From positions 3,553,501 through 3,617,500 of the forward strand of contig NZ_CP044011.1 of the NCBI RefSeq assembly GCF_016864555.1: DNA of 64,000 bases, read 5' to 3'. Position 1 is the first letter of the stretch. Each line of letters begins with the position of its first letter. The stretch is from Sinorhizobium sp. BG8. GTDB lineage: Bacteria > Pseudomonadota > Alphaproteobacteria > Rhizobiales > Rhizobiaceae. Below the pieces are notes generated by a model, which was not told the origin of the DNA, searched no databases, and saw only the letters and a program-made list of their open reading frames with translations. The position numbers were made by a program, and so were the translations under genes. Shown here piece by piece: positions 46,863 to 56,837 of this stretch.

Positions 46863-47819
46863 TCAAGAGTTTTTCCGGCAGGCATCGACAACCTCTAGAC
46901 ACCAAAGGGAAAATGTCTCGATTGCATCCTCGCGGAGCGGCCGGAGTTCGTTGAGCGTCTCGTGCCTTGCCTGCGGATAGATGATGCTCGTCACCTTCTC
47001 AAGCCCCGATTTCTTCATCCGCGCGGCAAGCCAGGAGACGGCCTTTCCATAGTCCGTTGCCGGATCGGCGCTGCCACCCACAAGGTGGATGGGCAATCGG
47101 CGCGGTAGGCGCGCAAGCGCCTGTATCTGCCCACCAGCATAGACGAGCGTGAAGACATCGATCCACAGCGACACGCTGCAATCGAAGCCGCACAGCGGAT
47201 CGGCTATGTAGCGGGAGACCTCGTCTTCGTCGCGGGACAGCCAGTCGAACTCTGTCCGGCGGTTCGCGACAGCCCTCCCCCACGCCCGGAACGTCAGGTC
47301 CGGCAGGATCCGGCTCGGGACATCAGATCCCTTGAGCATACGTTCAAGCCGCAGCAATGCTTGCCCGAGGCGCCCTGCTGCTCCGCCGTGGAAGTTCGCG
47401 TTCCACACGGCAAGACCTTCGATCTTTCCTGGAAAGGTCTCCGCGAAGTTCAGCGCGATAAGTCCTCCCATGGAATGACCGAGGAGGATCACAGGCAGGC
47501 CGGGGTGGCTTGCGCTCGCATGTTCGCGAAGCGCCAGCAGGTCCTCCAGGACGCAACGTGCCCCTTCCCGCCCGGCGAACCGGCCCTGGGGACCGTCGGG
47601 CGCTTGCGTCTCCCCATGACCGCGGTGGTCGTGCGCATAGACATGAAAACCTCGGTCCGACAGCCTCTCGGCGAAGGCCCCGTAGCGGCCGGCATGTTCC
47701 GCCATACCATGGCTCAGCAGCACAAGGCCTGTCGGGGCACCGGCCGCCGGTAAATGGCGGCAAGCGAGAACGGCGCCGGTCGGGCTTTGCAGCGAGAAAA
47801 TCTGTTCGAACTTGGACAT
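46863..47819 (-). CDS. Alpha/beta-hydrolase, monoacylglycerol-lipase-like (Hydrolase_4)
   Basis: About 318 aa from ATG 47817-47819 (MSKFEQIFSLQSPTG). Upstream in-frame ATGs exist at 47846 and beyond without better ribosome-binding sites. VLLSHGMAEHAGRY with HDHRGHGET forms the oxyanion side; LLGHSMGG holds the nucleophile Ser; GSADPATDY and ARHETLNE provide Asp and His. This pattern fits lysophospholipase or monoacylglycerol lipase. Cytoplasmic, no signal peptide. Confidence 0.85.
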   Translation of the reverse strand: MSKFEQIFSLQSPTGAVLACRHLPAAGAPTGLVLLSHGMAEHAGRYGAFAERLSDRGFHVYAHDHRGHGETQAPDGPQGRFAGREGARCVLEDLLALREHASASHPGLPVILLGHSMGGLIALNFAETFPGKIEGLAVWNANFHGGAAGRLGQALLRLERMLKGSDVPSRILPDLTFRAWGRAVANRRTEFDWLSRDEDEVSRYIADPLCGFDCSVSLWIDVFTLVYAGGQIQALARLPRRLPIHLVGGSADPATDYGKAVSWLAARMKKSGLEKVTSIIYPQARHETLNELRPLREDAIETFSLWCLEVVDACRKNS

Positions 47820-47995
47820 CGGATCACGAAACTGAAGAAAGCCCATCAAATTGATTTGGCTGGCAAAAGCAATGGACATGCAGGAGCCGCCGACTGCCAC
47901 GGCATGGCGCGTCACTCAAACTTTGCGATTAGGGGTTGCAATGTTCATGTTTATGTCCTTTTATATTCCCTATCCGTTCCAATTGAGGTTCTGTC

Positions 47996-48751
47996 ATGAA
48001 GACAAAGACCGCAATAGCAGTGTTGTTCGGCATCCAAACCGCATTTCTCCCTCTCCTGGCCGCTGCGGCAGAGGAGACACATCCCGCCGCGGGCGGCACC
48101 GACGGGACCCGGCAGGTCCTTTCGATCACCTGGCAACCGGGCTTCTGCGAGACCCGCCGCAATCGCCCGGAATGCGCGGACAACTCCGCCGGGACATCCG
48201 AGTCGACCGGTTTTTCCCTTCATGGGCTCTGGCAGTTGAAGAAGGGGTATTGCGGCATCGATGCCGAATTGAAGAAGCGCGACAGCTCCGGCAAATGGAC
48301 GGAGCTTCCGCCGCTCACGCTTTCGCACGCGACGGCGAAACGCCTGGAGGTCGCGATGCCCGGAGTGAAGTCTGGGCTGGACCGTCACCAGTGGCTGCGC
48401 AACGGCACGTGCAGCGCGACGACGGCAGAGGCCTATTACCTCCGCTCCCTGGACCTCCTCGATGCGGTGAACGCCTCTCCCGTGCGCTCGCTGTTCGAGC
48501 GAAAGGCAGGCGGCGAGGTCACGGCCACCGAGATACGCACTGCATTCGACGAGGCATTCGGCAGCGGTGCCGGCGAACGTGTCCGCATAACATGTCGAAA
48601 AGCCGGCGAGCGCCTGCTCGTGATCGGACTAACCATCGGCCTCTCCTCGGCAGACGATACGGAGACAGACCTTGCAGGCCTCATCCATGGCGCCTCCTCC
48701 ACGGAGCCGAAATGCGGATCCGGCCATGTCATGGCCGCCGGTCTGGATTGA
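47996..48751 (+). CDS. RNase T2-family protein with altered active site
   Basis: Exported protein of 251 aa with a signal peptide (FGIQTAFLPLLAAAAEE). CAS I motif FSLHGLW with His76 is intact. The CAS II motif, normally HExxKHGTC, reads HQWLRNGTC (131-139): the first His remains, but Glu becomes Gln, Lys becomes Arg and the second catalytic His becomes Asn. Cysteines for disulfides are retained. If RNase active it should be weak; a binding or inactive role is possible. Divergent from the lipase-like gene; 162 bp before the STT3-like gene. Confidence 0.85.
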   Translation: MKTKTAIAVLFGIQTAFLPLLAAAAEETHPAAGGTDGTRQVLSITWQPGFCETRRNRPECADNSAGTSESTGFSLHGLWQLKKGYCGIDAELKKRDSSGKWTELPPLTLSHATAKRLEVAMPGVKSGLDRHQWLRNGTCSATTAEAYYLRSLDLLDAVNASPVRSLFERKAGGEVTATEIRTAFDEAFGSGAGERVRITCRKAGERLLVIGLTIGLSSADDTETDLAGLIHGASSTEPKCGSGHVMAAGLD

Positions 48752-48913
48752 CACCGCACATGAGCGATTTGTTAGGCCCGCCGGTATACCATCGCGCGGG
48801 CTTGGGGAAATGAACAATGTCTGGCAACCCGGACGCTCCAGCCTGAAGCCTTGGACTATTCGATGTTCGCCGCCGGTCGCACCCGACGTGCCGAACGACC
48901 CGGGAGGTGTGTC

Positions 48914-50716
48914 TTGAGCGTGGCAATGGCAGCATCCGAGACGCCGGTCTGGCGGCGGGCCAGACCCTGGTTCGTCCTGTTAGCGATCGGTCTCTTCGTC
49001 ACCTTCGCCGACATCTCTAACGGCGTGCTTACGCTCGGCGACGTGGACGATCACCTGCGCAATCTGCAGATCCGTCACCTGCTGGATACCGGCGCGTGGT
49101 ACGACATGTCGCTGCCCTTCGTTCAGACCCCGGACGTCTATGTGTCTCCCTGGTCGCGGCTGGTGGATCTGCCCTACTTCGTCCTGACGCGGATATTCGG
49201 ACTCTTCGCCGCGCCGGACCTTGCATTTCGCCTGTCGACCTTCGTGTGGTCGATTGCGATGACCGTCCTCTTCTCATGGCTCGCCGCTTCCGCGATGCGC
49301 CTCATCAACGGCACGGGCCGAAAGATCGAACTCCTGCCGGTCGCGGCGGCCGGATTCGCGATGACGCTTTCCTTCCTGGAATTCACGCCGGGGCGAACGG
49401 ACCATCACAACGTCCAAATCCTGTGCATGGTCGGCATGATCGTTGGCCTCGCGGCAGGAGGCAGACGTGGCGCTGCGGTCTCCGGGATAGCCGCGGCGCT
49501 CTCCATCGTCACCGGGCTTGAATGCCTGCCCTTCATCGTCGCGGCCTATGCCGTCCTCGTCGTCGCGCATATGCTGGGCAAGGCCGGCAGCGGACAGTTC
49601 CTGAGAGTGTCGGCGATCTCGATGCTCGCCACAGCGCTGGTGTCGGCGCTCGCCTTCCTGGGGCCGGAGGGAAGTCTTTCGGTTCAGTGCGATGCGTTTT
49701 CCGCTCCCTACATCGCAGCCATCGCCGGATCGTCAGCGCTACTGATCGGCGCGTCATTGTTCGAACGCCACGTCCCGCATCCCGCGGGCAGGCTGGCGCT
49801 CTACTCCTTCGGCGGAGCGGCGGTTCTGGCAGTGCTCGCCTATGCCTTTCCGGCGTGCCTCGCGGGGCCCTACCAGATGATCGACCCGGTCTCGAAGACC
49901 CTTTGGCTCGATCGCCTCTGGCAGGAGCACGGCATCCTGATGCACGCCCGAGAGGGATTGCGATGGCCGAGCGTCGTCCTCGCAATGCATGCGCTCGTTC
50001 TCATTTACGTGTCGCCGACCGTCATTCGCGCTTTTCGCGAGGGGCGTGCGGGTGTCGCAGCCGCCTATGCCATGGCCACCCTCGCGCTCCTCTTGAGCCT
50101 CGTGCTGATGCGATACGTCCGCTTTCCCACCGCCTTTGTTCCGCTTTTCATTCCGACCCTGTTCGCATCGCTTCAGGTCCCATCGACTGCCGCCCGATCG
50201 ATCGCCAGGAGCAGGGCCGGAACTGTCCTGCTGATCGCGCCCGCCACGGCGGCCATCGTCGCGGTCGCCGCTCTCTTTCTGACCGTTCCCGTCGCACCAA
50301 GACCCTACGATGCGATTGACTATCTCGCCCGCGACGAATGTGTCGGTGAGGACATGTCCGCCCTTGCATCGATTCCGCCCGGGCGGATCATGACCCCGAC
50401 GGGCCTTGGCCTGCCGGTCGCAGAGAACCGCATCCCGGGGATCAGCGTCGGCGCCATTCCCTTCCATCGCGCGTCGCCCGGAATCCGCAGGAGCATGCTT
50501 GCCTTCACCACTTCGGATCCTGCGGTGCGGCGCGACGTGCTCGCTCCCTTCGACTACCTCGCCGTATGCCGCCCGAGTCGACGTTTCGACGAGGCTTCCG
50601 CTCCGCTCTATGTCGGCCTCGCCAGAGATGGACGCTGGCCTGGGCTCGTTCCTGTGCCGAACCCCGTTCAGAGCAGATTTCAGCTCTACCGGATCGATCA
50701 TTCGGCGCTCCAGTGA
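48914..50716 (+). CDS. STT3-like GT-C membrane protein
   Basis: Integral membrane protein of 600 aa with about 12 helices and a C-terminal soluble part. Near the first helix is GDVDDHLRNLQ (Asp43, Asp45, Asp46), the acidic loop of GT-C enzymes; further on GRTDHHN (163-165 DHH) matches the DHH motif of STT3/PglB oligosaccharyltransferases. I choose TTG 48914, which has GGGAGG six bases upstream; ATG 48863 is in frame without one. The WWDYG sequon-reading motif is not seen, so transfer to protein is unproven; it may glycosylate lipid or another acceptor. Confidence 0.7.
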   Translation: MSVAMAASETPVWRRARPWFVLLAIGLFVTFADISNGVLTLGDVDDHLRNLQIRHLLDTGAWYDMSLPFVQTPDVYVSPWSRLVDLPYFVLTRIFGLFAAPDLAFRLSTFVWSIAMTVLFSWLAASAMRLINGTGRKIELLPVAAAGFAMTLSFLEFTPGRTDHHNVQILCMVGMIVGLAAGGRRGAAVSGIAAALSIVTGLECLPFIVAAYAVLVVAHMLGKAGSGQFLRVSAISMLATALVSALAFLGPEGSLSVQCDAFSAPYIAAIAGSSALLIGASLFERHVPHPAGRLALYSFGGAAVLAVLAYAFPACLAGPYQMIDPVSKTLWLDRLWQEHGILMHAREGLRWPSVVLAMHALVLIYVSPTVIRAFREGRAGVAAAYAMATLALLLSLVLMRYVRFPTAFVPLFIPTLFASLQVPSTAARSIARSRAGTVLLIAPATAAIVAVAALFLTVPVAPRPYDAIDYLARDECVGEDMSALASIPPGRIMTPTGLGLPVAENRIPGISVGAIPFHRASPGIRRSMLAFTTSDPAVRRDVLAPFDYLAVCRPSRRFDEASAPLYVGLARDGRWPGLVPVPNPVQSRFQLYRIDHSALQ

Positions 50717-50994
50717 CGGATCGCCGACGCGATGTGATCCGGCCGAGGGGAATCGGCTGCGGGCGGCAGGTCCCGATCCTCGTCGCCCGAAGCCGTTGGA
50801 GGCCTCCCCGCACCGGGCATGCGAAAATGCCACCTTCAGCCAGCATCCGATACCGCCGACACGCGACATGGCCACAACTCTCGTCCGCCAACATCACGAC
50901 GCCTGCCCTGCCGCCGCATTGAACATTGCCGCCCGCGGAATATTCGCCTAAATAGCGGCAACCCCAGTTTCCCCCCGCGCGGAGCAACGCATTC

Positions 50995-52644
50995 ATGGCA
51001 CGTCAGTTCATTTATCACATGGCCGGGCTCAACAAGGCCTACGGCAACAAGAAAGTCCTCGAGAACATCCACCTCTCGTTCTATCCCGACGCCAAGATCG
51101 GTATCCTCGGCCCGAACGGCGCCGGTAAGTCGACGGTGCTGCGCATCATGGCAGGCCTCGACAAGGAATTCACGGGCGAGGCCTGGGTGGCCGAAGGCGC
51201 AACGGTCGGCTACCTGCCGCAGGAGCCGCAACTCGATGCGTCGAAGACGGTCCTCGAGAACGTCATGGAGGGGGTAGCCAAGAAGAAGGCCATCCTCGAC
51301 CGCTACAACGAACTGATGATGAACTATTCCGACGAGACCGCCGACGAAGGCGCAAAGCTCCAGGACATCATCGACAGCCAGAACCTCTGGGACCTCGAAA
51401 GCCAGGTGGAAATGGCGATGGACGCGCTTCGCTGCCCGCCCGGCGATTCCGGTGTCGAACAGCTTTCGGGTGGTGAGAAGCGCCGCGTGGCGCTCTGCAA
51501 GCTGCTCCTGTCGCAGCCCGACCTGCTGCTGCTCGACGAACCAACCAACCACCTCGACGCCGAGACGATCGCCTGGCTCGAAAAGCATCTGCGCGAGTAT
51601 CCCGGCGCCGTGCTGATGATTACCCACGATCGCTACTTCCTCGACAACGTCACCGGCTGGATTCTCGAGCTCGACCGCGGTCGCGGCATCCCCTACGAGG
51701 GCAACTACTCCGCATATCTGCAGGCCAAGGCGAAGCGCATGGCCCAGGAAGGTCGCGAGGAAGCAAGCCGACAGAAGGCGCTTTCGCGCGAACAGGAGTG
51801 GATCGCTTCCAGCCCGAAGGCCCGCCAGGCAAAGTCCAAGGCCCGTATCCGCGCTTATGACGAGCTGGTGAAGGCAGCAGCCGACCGTCGCCCGGGCGAT
51901 GCCCAGATCGTCATCCCGGTTGGCGAGCGCCTCGGACAGGTGGTCATCGAGGCAGAGAACCTCACCAAGGGCTATGGCGACACGGTTCTCATCGAGAACC
52001 TCACTTTCAAGCTGCCGCCCGGCGGCATCGTCGGCGTCATCGGTCCGAACGGCGCGGGTAAGACGACGCTCTTCCGCATGATCACCGGGCAGGAGAAGCC
52101 GGACAGCGGCGAAATCCGTGTCGGCGAGACGGTCGATCTCGGCTACGTCGACCAGAGCCGCGACGCGCTCGATGGCAACAAGACCGTCTGGGAGGAGATT
52201 TCCGGCGGCAACGACATCATCAAGCTCGGCAAGCACGAAGTGAACTCGCGCGCATACTGCGGCGCCTTCAATTTCAAGGGCGGCGACCAGCAGCAGAAGG
52301 TCGGCACGCTCTCGGGCGGCCAGCGCAACCGCGTCCACCTCGCCAAGATGCTGAAGGCCGGCGGCAACGTGATCCTGCTCGACGAACCGACCAACGACCT
52401 CGACACGGAGACGCTCGCCGCTCTGGAAGACGCGTTGGAAAACTTCGCCGGTTGCGCGGTCATCATCAGCCACGACCGCATGTTCCTGGACCGGCTCGCC
52501 ACCCATATTCTCGCCTTCGAAGGCGATAGCCATGTCGAGTGGTTCGAAGGAAACTTCGAGGACTACGAGCAGGACAAGATCCGCCGCCTCGGCGCCGACT
52601 CGGTCAATCCGAAGCGTGTGACCTACAAGCGCCTGACGCGCTAA
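50995..52644 (+). CDS. ettA: Energy-dependent translational throttle protein EttA (ABC-F)
   Basis: Soluble ribosome-binding ABC-F ATPase acting at the E site. 549 aa, two ABC domains: Walker [10 protein letters not shown] and GPNGAGKTT, signatures [12 protein letters not shown] and [12 protein letters not shown], Walker B DEPTNHLD and DEPTNDLD. No membrane segment. Starts [20 protein letters not shown], the EttA N-terminus. Preceded by 278 bp in which I see no gene. Confidence 0.95.
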   Translation: MARQFIYHMAGLNKAYGNKKVLENIHLSFYPDAKIGILGPNGAGKSTVLRIMAGLDKEFTGEAWVAEGATVGYLPQEPQLDASKTVLENVMEGVAKKKAILDRYNELMMNYSDETADEGAKLQDIIDSQNLWDLESQVEMAMDALRCPPGDSGVEQLSGGEKRRVALCKLLLSQPDLLLLDEPTNHLDAETIAWLEKHLREYPGAVLMITHDRYFLDNVTGWILELDRGRGIPYEGNYSAYLQAKAKRMAQEGREEASRQKALSREQEWIASSPKARQAKSKARIRAYDELVKAAADRRPGDAQIVIPVGERLGQVVIEAENLTKGYGDTVLIENLTFKLPPGGIVGVIGPNGAGKTTLFRMITGQEKPDSGEIRVGETVDLGYVDQSRDALDGNKTVWEEISGGNDIIKLGKHEVNSRAYCGAFNFKGGDQQQKVGTLSGGQRNRVHLAKMLKAGGNVILLDEPTNDLDTETLAALEDALENFAGCAVIISHDRMFLDRLATHILAFEGDSHVEWFEGNFEDYEQDKIRRLGADSVNPKRVTYKRLTR

Positions 52645-52657
52645 CCCGCGACAGAAG

Positions 52658-52689
52658 CTTCCGCGGCCGCAACACGCAGGCCGCGGAAG
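52658..52689 (+). terminator. Hairpin after ettA (no T run)
   Basis: CTTCCGCGGCC (52658-52668) pairs perfectly with GGCCGCGGAAG (52679-52689) around a 10-nt loop, 13 bp past the ettA stop. No U-tract follows, so termination would need another factor or the hairpin serves mRNA stability. The rest of 52645-52953 holds no gene, only this and the next hairpin. Confidence 0.45.
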
Positions 52690-52884
52690 TGAAAGCTATA
52701 GCTCCCACCGTGGACGCGAGTACGCACGCAAATTCTTCTCATCCATAGACAGAAGAAAGCCTGCGAACAGACGGTTATTATTCAATCTTCCGCAGTCACG
52801 AAACTAGATCAGCCGAACATGCTGGGCATTCCCCGTGCCGGGCACAGTCGAGCATCGCGGGCGATTAACCCATTGCCGCGGAAT

Positions 52885-52912
52885 CGAAACGGCGGATGAA
52901 TGCATCCGCCGT
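52885..52912 (-). terminator. Terminator downstream of the globin-coupled chemoreceptor
   Basis: A perfect 10-bp stem (ACGGCGGATG with CATCCGCCGT, 52889-52898 and 52903-52912) with a 4-nt loop is followed on the minus strand by TTTCGATTC. It is 41 bp past the receptor stop. Confidence 0.6.
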
Positions 52913-52953
52913 CTCTCACCAATTCAATTGATTGCTGACCTTTTCCGGCCGGA

Positions 52954-54477
52954 TCAAGCCGCCCGGCGGTAGCCCGTTCCCGGTGCAGCCGAGGCTGCAC
53001 CGCTGGTGCGGAATGCGCTGAGCTGGGTCGCGATCGAGGCGGCTTCCTGCGTCAGCGCCTGGCTTGCAGCATTGGCCTGCTCCACCATTGCCGCGTTCTG
53101 CTGGGTAATCTGGTCCATCGCGTTGACAGCCGTGTTGACGGCCTGGAGGCCTGTCGCCTGCTCTGCCGTGCTGGCGCGAATGGCGCTGAAAACGGAACTG
53201 ACCTCTACGACCTGCGTCACGATGAGACGGAGCGAGTCCGCCACCTCGTTCACCGAGCGCACGCCGTCCTCGACCTGGCCATGCGACTTGGCGATGAGGT
53301 TCTGGATGTCCTTCGCCGCATCGGCGCAACGCTGGGCAAGCGCCCGGACTTCGGATGCGACGACGGCAAATCCGCGCCCGGCCTCGCCGGCACGCGCCGC
53401 CTCGATGCCGGCATTGAGCGCGAGCAGATTGGTCTGGAACGCAATTTCGTCGATGACGTCGATGATGTTCGCGATGCTTGCGGAGGACTGTTGTATCTCC
53501 TGCATTGCCGACATTGCCTCGGAGACGACTTCGCCGCTGCGTTCGGCGTTTTCGCGGGCGGCCGTGACGAGGGCGTCAGCCTCCTTGGCGCTCTGCGCCG
53601 TCTGGCGCACGGTCGTCGTCACTTCCTCAACGGCCGCTGCCGTCTCTTCGAGATTTGCCGCCTGGCGTTCGGTGCGTTTGGCGAGATTATCCGAAGCAGA
53701 AGCGATTTCCTGGGCACTGAGGTGGATCGCCCCGGCACCGGTGCTGATGCTGCCGATCGTCTGCGACAGTGCGGCGACGGCGTGGTTGAAGTTGTCCCGC
53801 AGCGTCAGATAGGCGTCAGGCAGATCGCCCTCGATCTGCGCCGTCAGGTCACCGGCGGCGATGCGTTGCAGGGCCGCACCGAAGCTGTCGCTCACGCGCT
53901 TGCGTTCTTCGGCGATGACTTCCGCCTGAACGGCCTGCTGCTTTGTCGCGTCGGACGCGTTCATGTAGACCGAGATGGACAGGTCCATATCGAGGAAGAC
54001 CGCCTTGATGAGCGCGTTCAACTTGCTGGCCGCCATCTCCGCGGTCACTTCCTTCTTGGCGAACAGGCCGCCCTTCGGCCACATTTCCGCCAATGCCTTC
54101 GTCAAGAAGTGTTCGATGATCAGCGCATAGCCGCCGATGTACCAGCGCGGCTCAAGGCCGATCCGTTCGTGGATCCGGCCGATCGACAGGATCTTCGCAA
54201 CATAGTCCGCGCTGAAGTTGCCCGCGGAAATATTCGCCCAGTGGCCGAGCTGCGCATTTTTCGCCCGCGCCATGTGATCGTTCGAGGAAAAAAGGTGACT
54301 GACCTCCGGCGTTGCCCGGACGATTCCGTAGAAGGTGTCGAGGGCGGCCGGCAGTTCGCGCTCGATGAAAGGTTTGAGGGAACGAAGTTCGCCGCGGGCG
54401 GCGGCATCGAGACCGATGTATTCCAGCCGGCGGTTGATATCCTGATCGGGGGCGGAAGGCGTGGTCACAGCATTCAT
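52954..54477 (-). CDS. Globin-coupled methyl-accepting chemotaxis protein (HemAT-type)
   Basis: Soluble chemoreceptor predicted to sense oxygen through heme, 507 aa from ATG 54475-54477 (MNAVTTPSAPDQDIN). The N-terminal protoglobin domain (about 15-175) has the proximal His in SIGRIHERIGLEPRWYIGGY. A HAMP-like link (AGDLTAQIEGDLPDAYLTLR) leads to a signalling domain with hairpin tip DEIAFQTNLLALNAGIEAA that binds CheW/CheA. No membrane helix. No CheR-docking pentapeptide at the C-terminus. Confidence 0.92.
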   Translation of the reverse strand: MNAVTTPSAPDQDINRRLEYIGLDAAARGELRSLKPFIERELPAALDTFYGIVRATPEVSHLFSSNDHMARAKNAQLGHWANISAGNFSADYVAKILSIGRIHERIGLEPRWYIGGYALIIEHFLTKALAEMWPKGGLFAKKEVTAEMAASKLNALIKAVFLDMDLSISVYMNASDATKQQAVQAEVIAEERKRVSDSFGAALQRIAAGDLTAQIEGDLPDAYLTLRDNFNHAVAALSQTIGSISTGAGAIHLSAQEIASASDNLAKRTERQAANLEETAAAVEEVTTTVRQTAQSAKEADALVTAARENAERSGEVVSEAMSAMQEIQQSSASIANIIDVIDEIAFQTNLLALNAGIEAARAGEAGRGFAVVASEVRALAQRCADAAKDIQNLIAKSHGQVEDGVRSVNEVADSLRLIVTQVVEVSSVFSAIRASTAEQATGLQAVNTAVNAMDQITQQNAAMVEQANAASQALTQEAASIATQLSAFRTSGAASAAPGTGYRRAA

Positions 54478-54750
54478 CGGCGTTCCAGACACAAAAATGG
54501 GAATCGCACTTCAGGAAGTGAAGCGTTCGTTCGTGGGCATGGCCTTTACGGGAGTGTCCTCCCATCCAATGCCGGTCATCGGCTCGGGTCGACGCTTCAT
54601 CCGCATCGACTGCTCGGCTCTATGATCGACAGGTAATACAGCTAGGGTAAACCGCGAGTTAAGACGCAACTCCAGTTTGCGGCGTGCCGGTCGGCGATCG
54701 CGGCGGACTGACGGTCAAGGCGCATGCCCCGGCCGTCCGCATTCAGGGGG

Positions 54751-55470
54751 TCAGGCTGCCCGCGAAATGGATCGGAAGACCGCGCGCGCGGCGGTCAGTC
54801 GCGCGTTGCGACAGGGCACCATGCTCAGGATTTCCGAGGCGAAGCTCTGGGCGTTTTCGCGCGCTTTTTCAAGGTTCGAGACCTTCGTGGGGTCCATGGT
54901 GTAGAGCGTGCCGCCGCTTTCGAAGATGTCGCGGAAAGCCACCCGCTCCACGATCGAGGTATCGAGCACGGCTACGCCTCTTTCCGCAAGTACCGCCTTG
55001 ATCGCGGTCATCGCACGGGTGGTCACCAGGCTGTTCATCCGCGTCAGCACAACCGAATGGTTGACCCGTACACCGGCCTTGTCGGCGAGCTGGCGCAGAA
55101 GTTCGAGAATGAGCGCCCCACCCTTGGCATCCATGGCGCAGCCCTGGATGGGGATCAGCACATGGTCAGAAAGACCGATGGCAGTGGCGACGAGCGCGTC
55201 GCGCACGCCGGCGAGATCGATGATGTAGTAGTCTGTCGTGTCGCGGTTTTCGCGGATATGCGACTGGAGCGAGCCAACCGACACTTCCGAGATGACCTGG
55301 ATATTGCGCTGCGCGCCGGAGACTTCGTGCCAGCTGGTGATCCAGCGCTGTGGATCGGCGTCGAGAATGGTGACGCGATACCCCTGCGCCGCCAGTTCCG
55401 TGGCGAGAATGAGGGCCGCGGTGGTCTTGCCTGCGCCGCCCTTTGCGTTGGCAAATGTGATAACCGGCAT
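54751..55470 (-). CDS. ParA/VirC1-like P-loop ATPase
   Basis: 239 aa, ParA-type deviant Walker [14 protein letters not shown] (about 8-20) with both lysines, LDADPQ switch I and IIDLAG Walker B. No HTH domain, and no ParB or par site next to it, so it is an orphan ParA/MinD-like protein, possibly positioning a cell component such as chemoreceptor clusters. The neighbouring soluble receptor on the same strand makes that idea attractive but unproven. GGTTAAC repeats lie upstream (55539 and 55563). Confidence 0.82.
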   Translation of the reverse strand: MPVITFANAKGGAGKTTAALILATELAAQGYRVTILDADPQRWITSWHEVSGAQRNIQVISEVSVGSLQSHIRENRDTTDYYIIDLAGVRDALVATAIGLSDHVLIPIQGCAMDAKGGALILELLRQLADKAGVRVNHSVVLTRMNSLVTTRAMTAIKAVLAERGVAVLDTSIVERVAFRDIFESGGTLYTMDPTKVSNLEKARENAQSFASEILSMVPCRNARLTAARAVFRSISRAA

Positions 55471-55633
55471 GTCTTCCTCTTTTCATGTCGAGCGAGCGTG
55501 GTCATCGCTCCCAAAGGGCAACCTGGGAAATGGCGCCCGGTTAACCAAACTTTACAGAAGATGGTTAACGAAAAGGAAACATCGCACTGGCGAAGATTAA
55601 TGAGGCCCAACCCTCATTTTGCCCAAGCCGGCA

Positions 55634-55668
55634 AGAAAAGGCCCGGAAAACAGAGGTTTCCGAGCCTT
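55634..55668 (-). terminator. Terminator of the alcohol/aldehyde dehydrogenase operon
   Basis: On the minus strand AAGGC-TC-GGAAA pairs with TTTCC-GG-GCCTT (55638-55668), two 5-bp stems around a small internal loop, followed by TTTTC. It is 24 bp beyond the alcohol dehydrogenase stop. Confidence 0.65.
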
Positions 55669-55691
55669 CCGGGAGTATTAACAGGCGATGA

Positions 55692-56837
55692 TCAGATGCA
55701 TTCCGCAAAGAGCTTTTTTGCCGCCTCGAGCGTAAGCTCCACGGGATTTCCGCCCGCCGTCGGATCGACGATCGCCATCTCCGACATCTCGTCTATCCTG
55801 TCGGTGCCGACGCCGAGAGCGGAGAGCTTGTCAGGCACGCCAAGCTCCTCTCGCAGCTTCAGGACATACTCGTAAAAGCCATCGAACCCGCCGATGATTC
55901 CGAGATAGGAGGCAGCCCGGCCGATCCTTTCCTCGATCGCCGGACGGTTGAAGCGGAGGATCGGCGGCATCACCACGGCGTTGGTCATGCCGTGGTGCGT
56001 GTTGTAGAGCGCCCCGATGGGATGCGACAGGGAATGGATGGCGCCGAGCCCCTTCTGGAATGCCACCGCGCCCATGGCCGCGGCAGACATCATGTTGGCG
56101 CGCGCCTCGATGTCGGTCCCGTCCCTGTAGGCCCGCGGCAGGAATTCCTTGACGAGGCGCATGCCCTCGAGAGCAATCCCCTGCGACATCGGGTGGTAGA
56201 ACGGCGAGCAATAGGCCTCCAGGCAATGGGCGAAAGCGTCCATACCGGTACCCGCCGTGATCACCTTCGGCATGCCGACGGTCAGTTCCGGATCGCAGAT
56301 CGTCACCGAAGGCAGGAATTTCGGATGAAAGATCACCTTCTTCGTATGCGTCTGCGAATTGGTGATGACGCTCGCGCGGCCGACCTCCGAGCCGGTACCG
56401 GCCGTGGTCGGCACCGCAACGATGGGAGCGATCCCATCGGAATTGGCACGCGTCCACCAGTCGCCGATATCCTCGAAATCCCATACGGGCCGCGTCTGCC
56501 CTGCCATGAAGGCCACGGCCTTGCCGAGATCGAGTCCCGAGCCGCCTCCGAAGGCGACCACGCCGTCATGACCGCCGGCCTTGAATGCTGCCACGCCGGC
56601 GTCAAGGTTTCTGTCGTTCGGGTTCGGGTCGACGTCGGCGAAGATCGCCCTGCCGAGACCGGCCGCATCGAGAATGTCGAGCGCGTTCTGCGTAATCGCC
56701 ATGGGCGCGAGGCCTCGGTCGGTGACCAGAAGCGGCTTCCTGATGCCGACCGCCTTGCAGTGATCGGCCAGTTCCTTGATACGCCCTGCCCCGAACTTGA
56801 TGGCGGTCGGGTAGCTCCAGTTGGCAGTGATGGTCAT
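55692..56837 (-). CDS. Iron-containing (group III) alcohol dehydrogenase
   Basis: NAD(P)-dependent alcohol dehydrogenase, 381 aa from ATG 56835-56837 (MTITANWSYPTAIKFGAG). Cofactor loop AFGGGSGLDLGKA, then VPTTAGTGSEVG, and metal ligands Asp/His in GTGMDAFAHCLEAY and SLSHPIGALYNTHHGMTNA. It overlaps the aldehyde dehydrogenase stop as ATGA, so alcohol and aldehyde oxidation are coupled. Last gene of a same-strand run with the glutamine-synthetase-like ligase and permease. Confidence 0.92.
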   Translation of the reverse strand: MTITANWSYPTAIKFGAGRIKELADHCKAVGIRKPLLVTDRGLAPMAITQNALDILDAAGLGRAIFADVDPNPNDRNLDAGVAAFKAGGHDGVVAFGGGSGLDLGKAVAFMAGQTRPVWDFEDIGDWWTRANSDGIAPIVAVPTTAGTGSEVGRASVITNSQTHTKKVIFHPKFLPSVTICDPELTVGMPKVITAGTGMDAFAHCLEAYCSPFYHPMSQGIALEGMRLVKEFLPRAYRDGTDIEARANMMSAAAMGAVAFQKGLGAIHSLSHPIGALYNTHHGMTNAVVMPPILRFNRPAIEERIGRAASYLGIIGGFDGFYEYVLKLREELGVPDKLSALGVGTDRIDEMSEMAIVDPTAGGNPVELTLEAAKKLFAECI

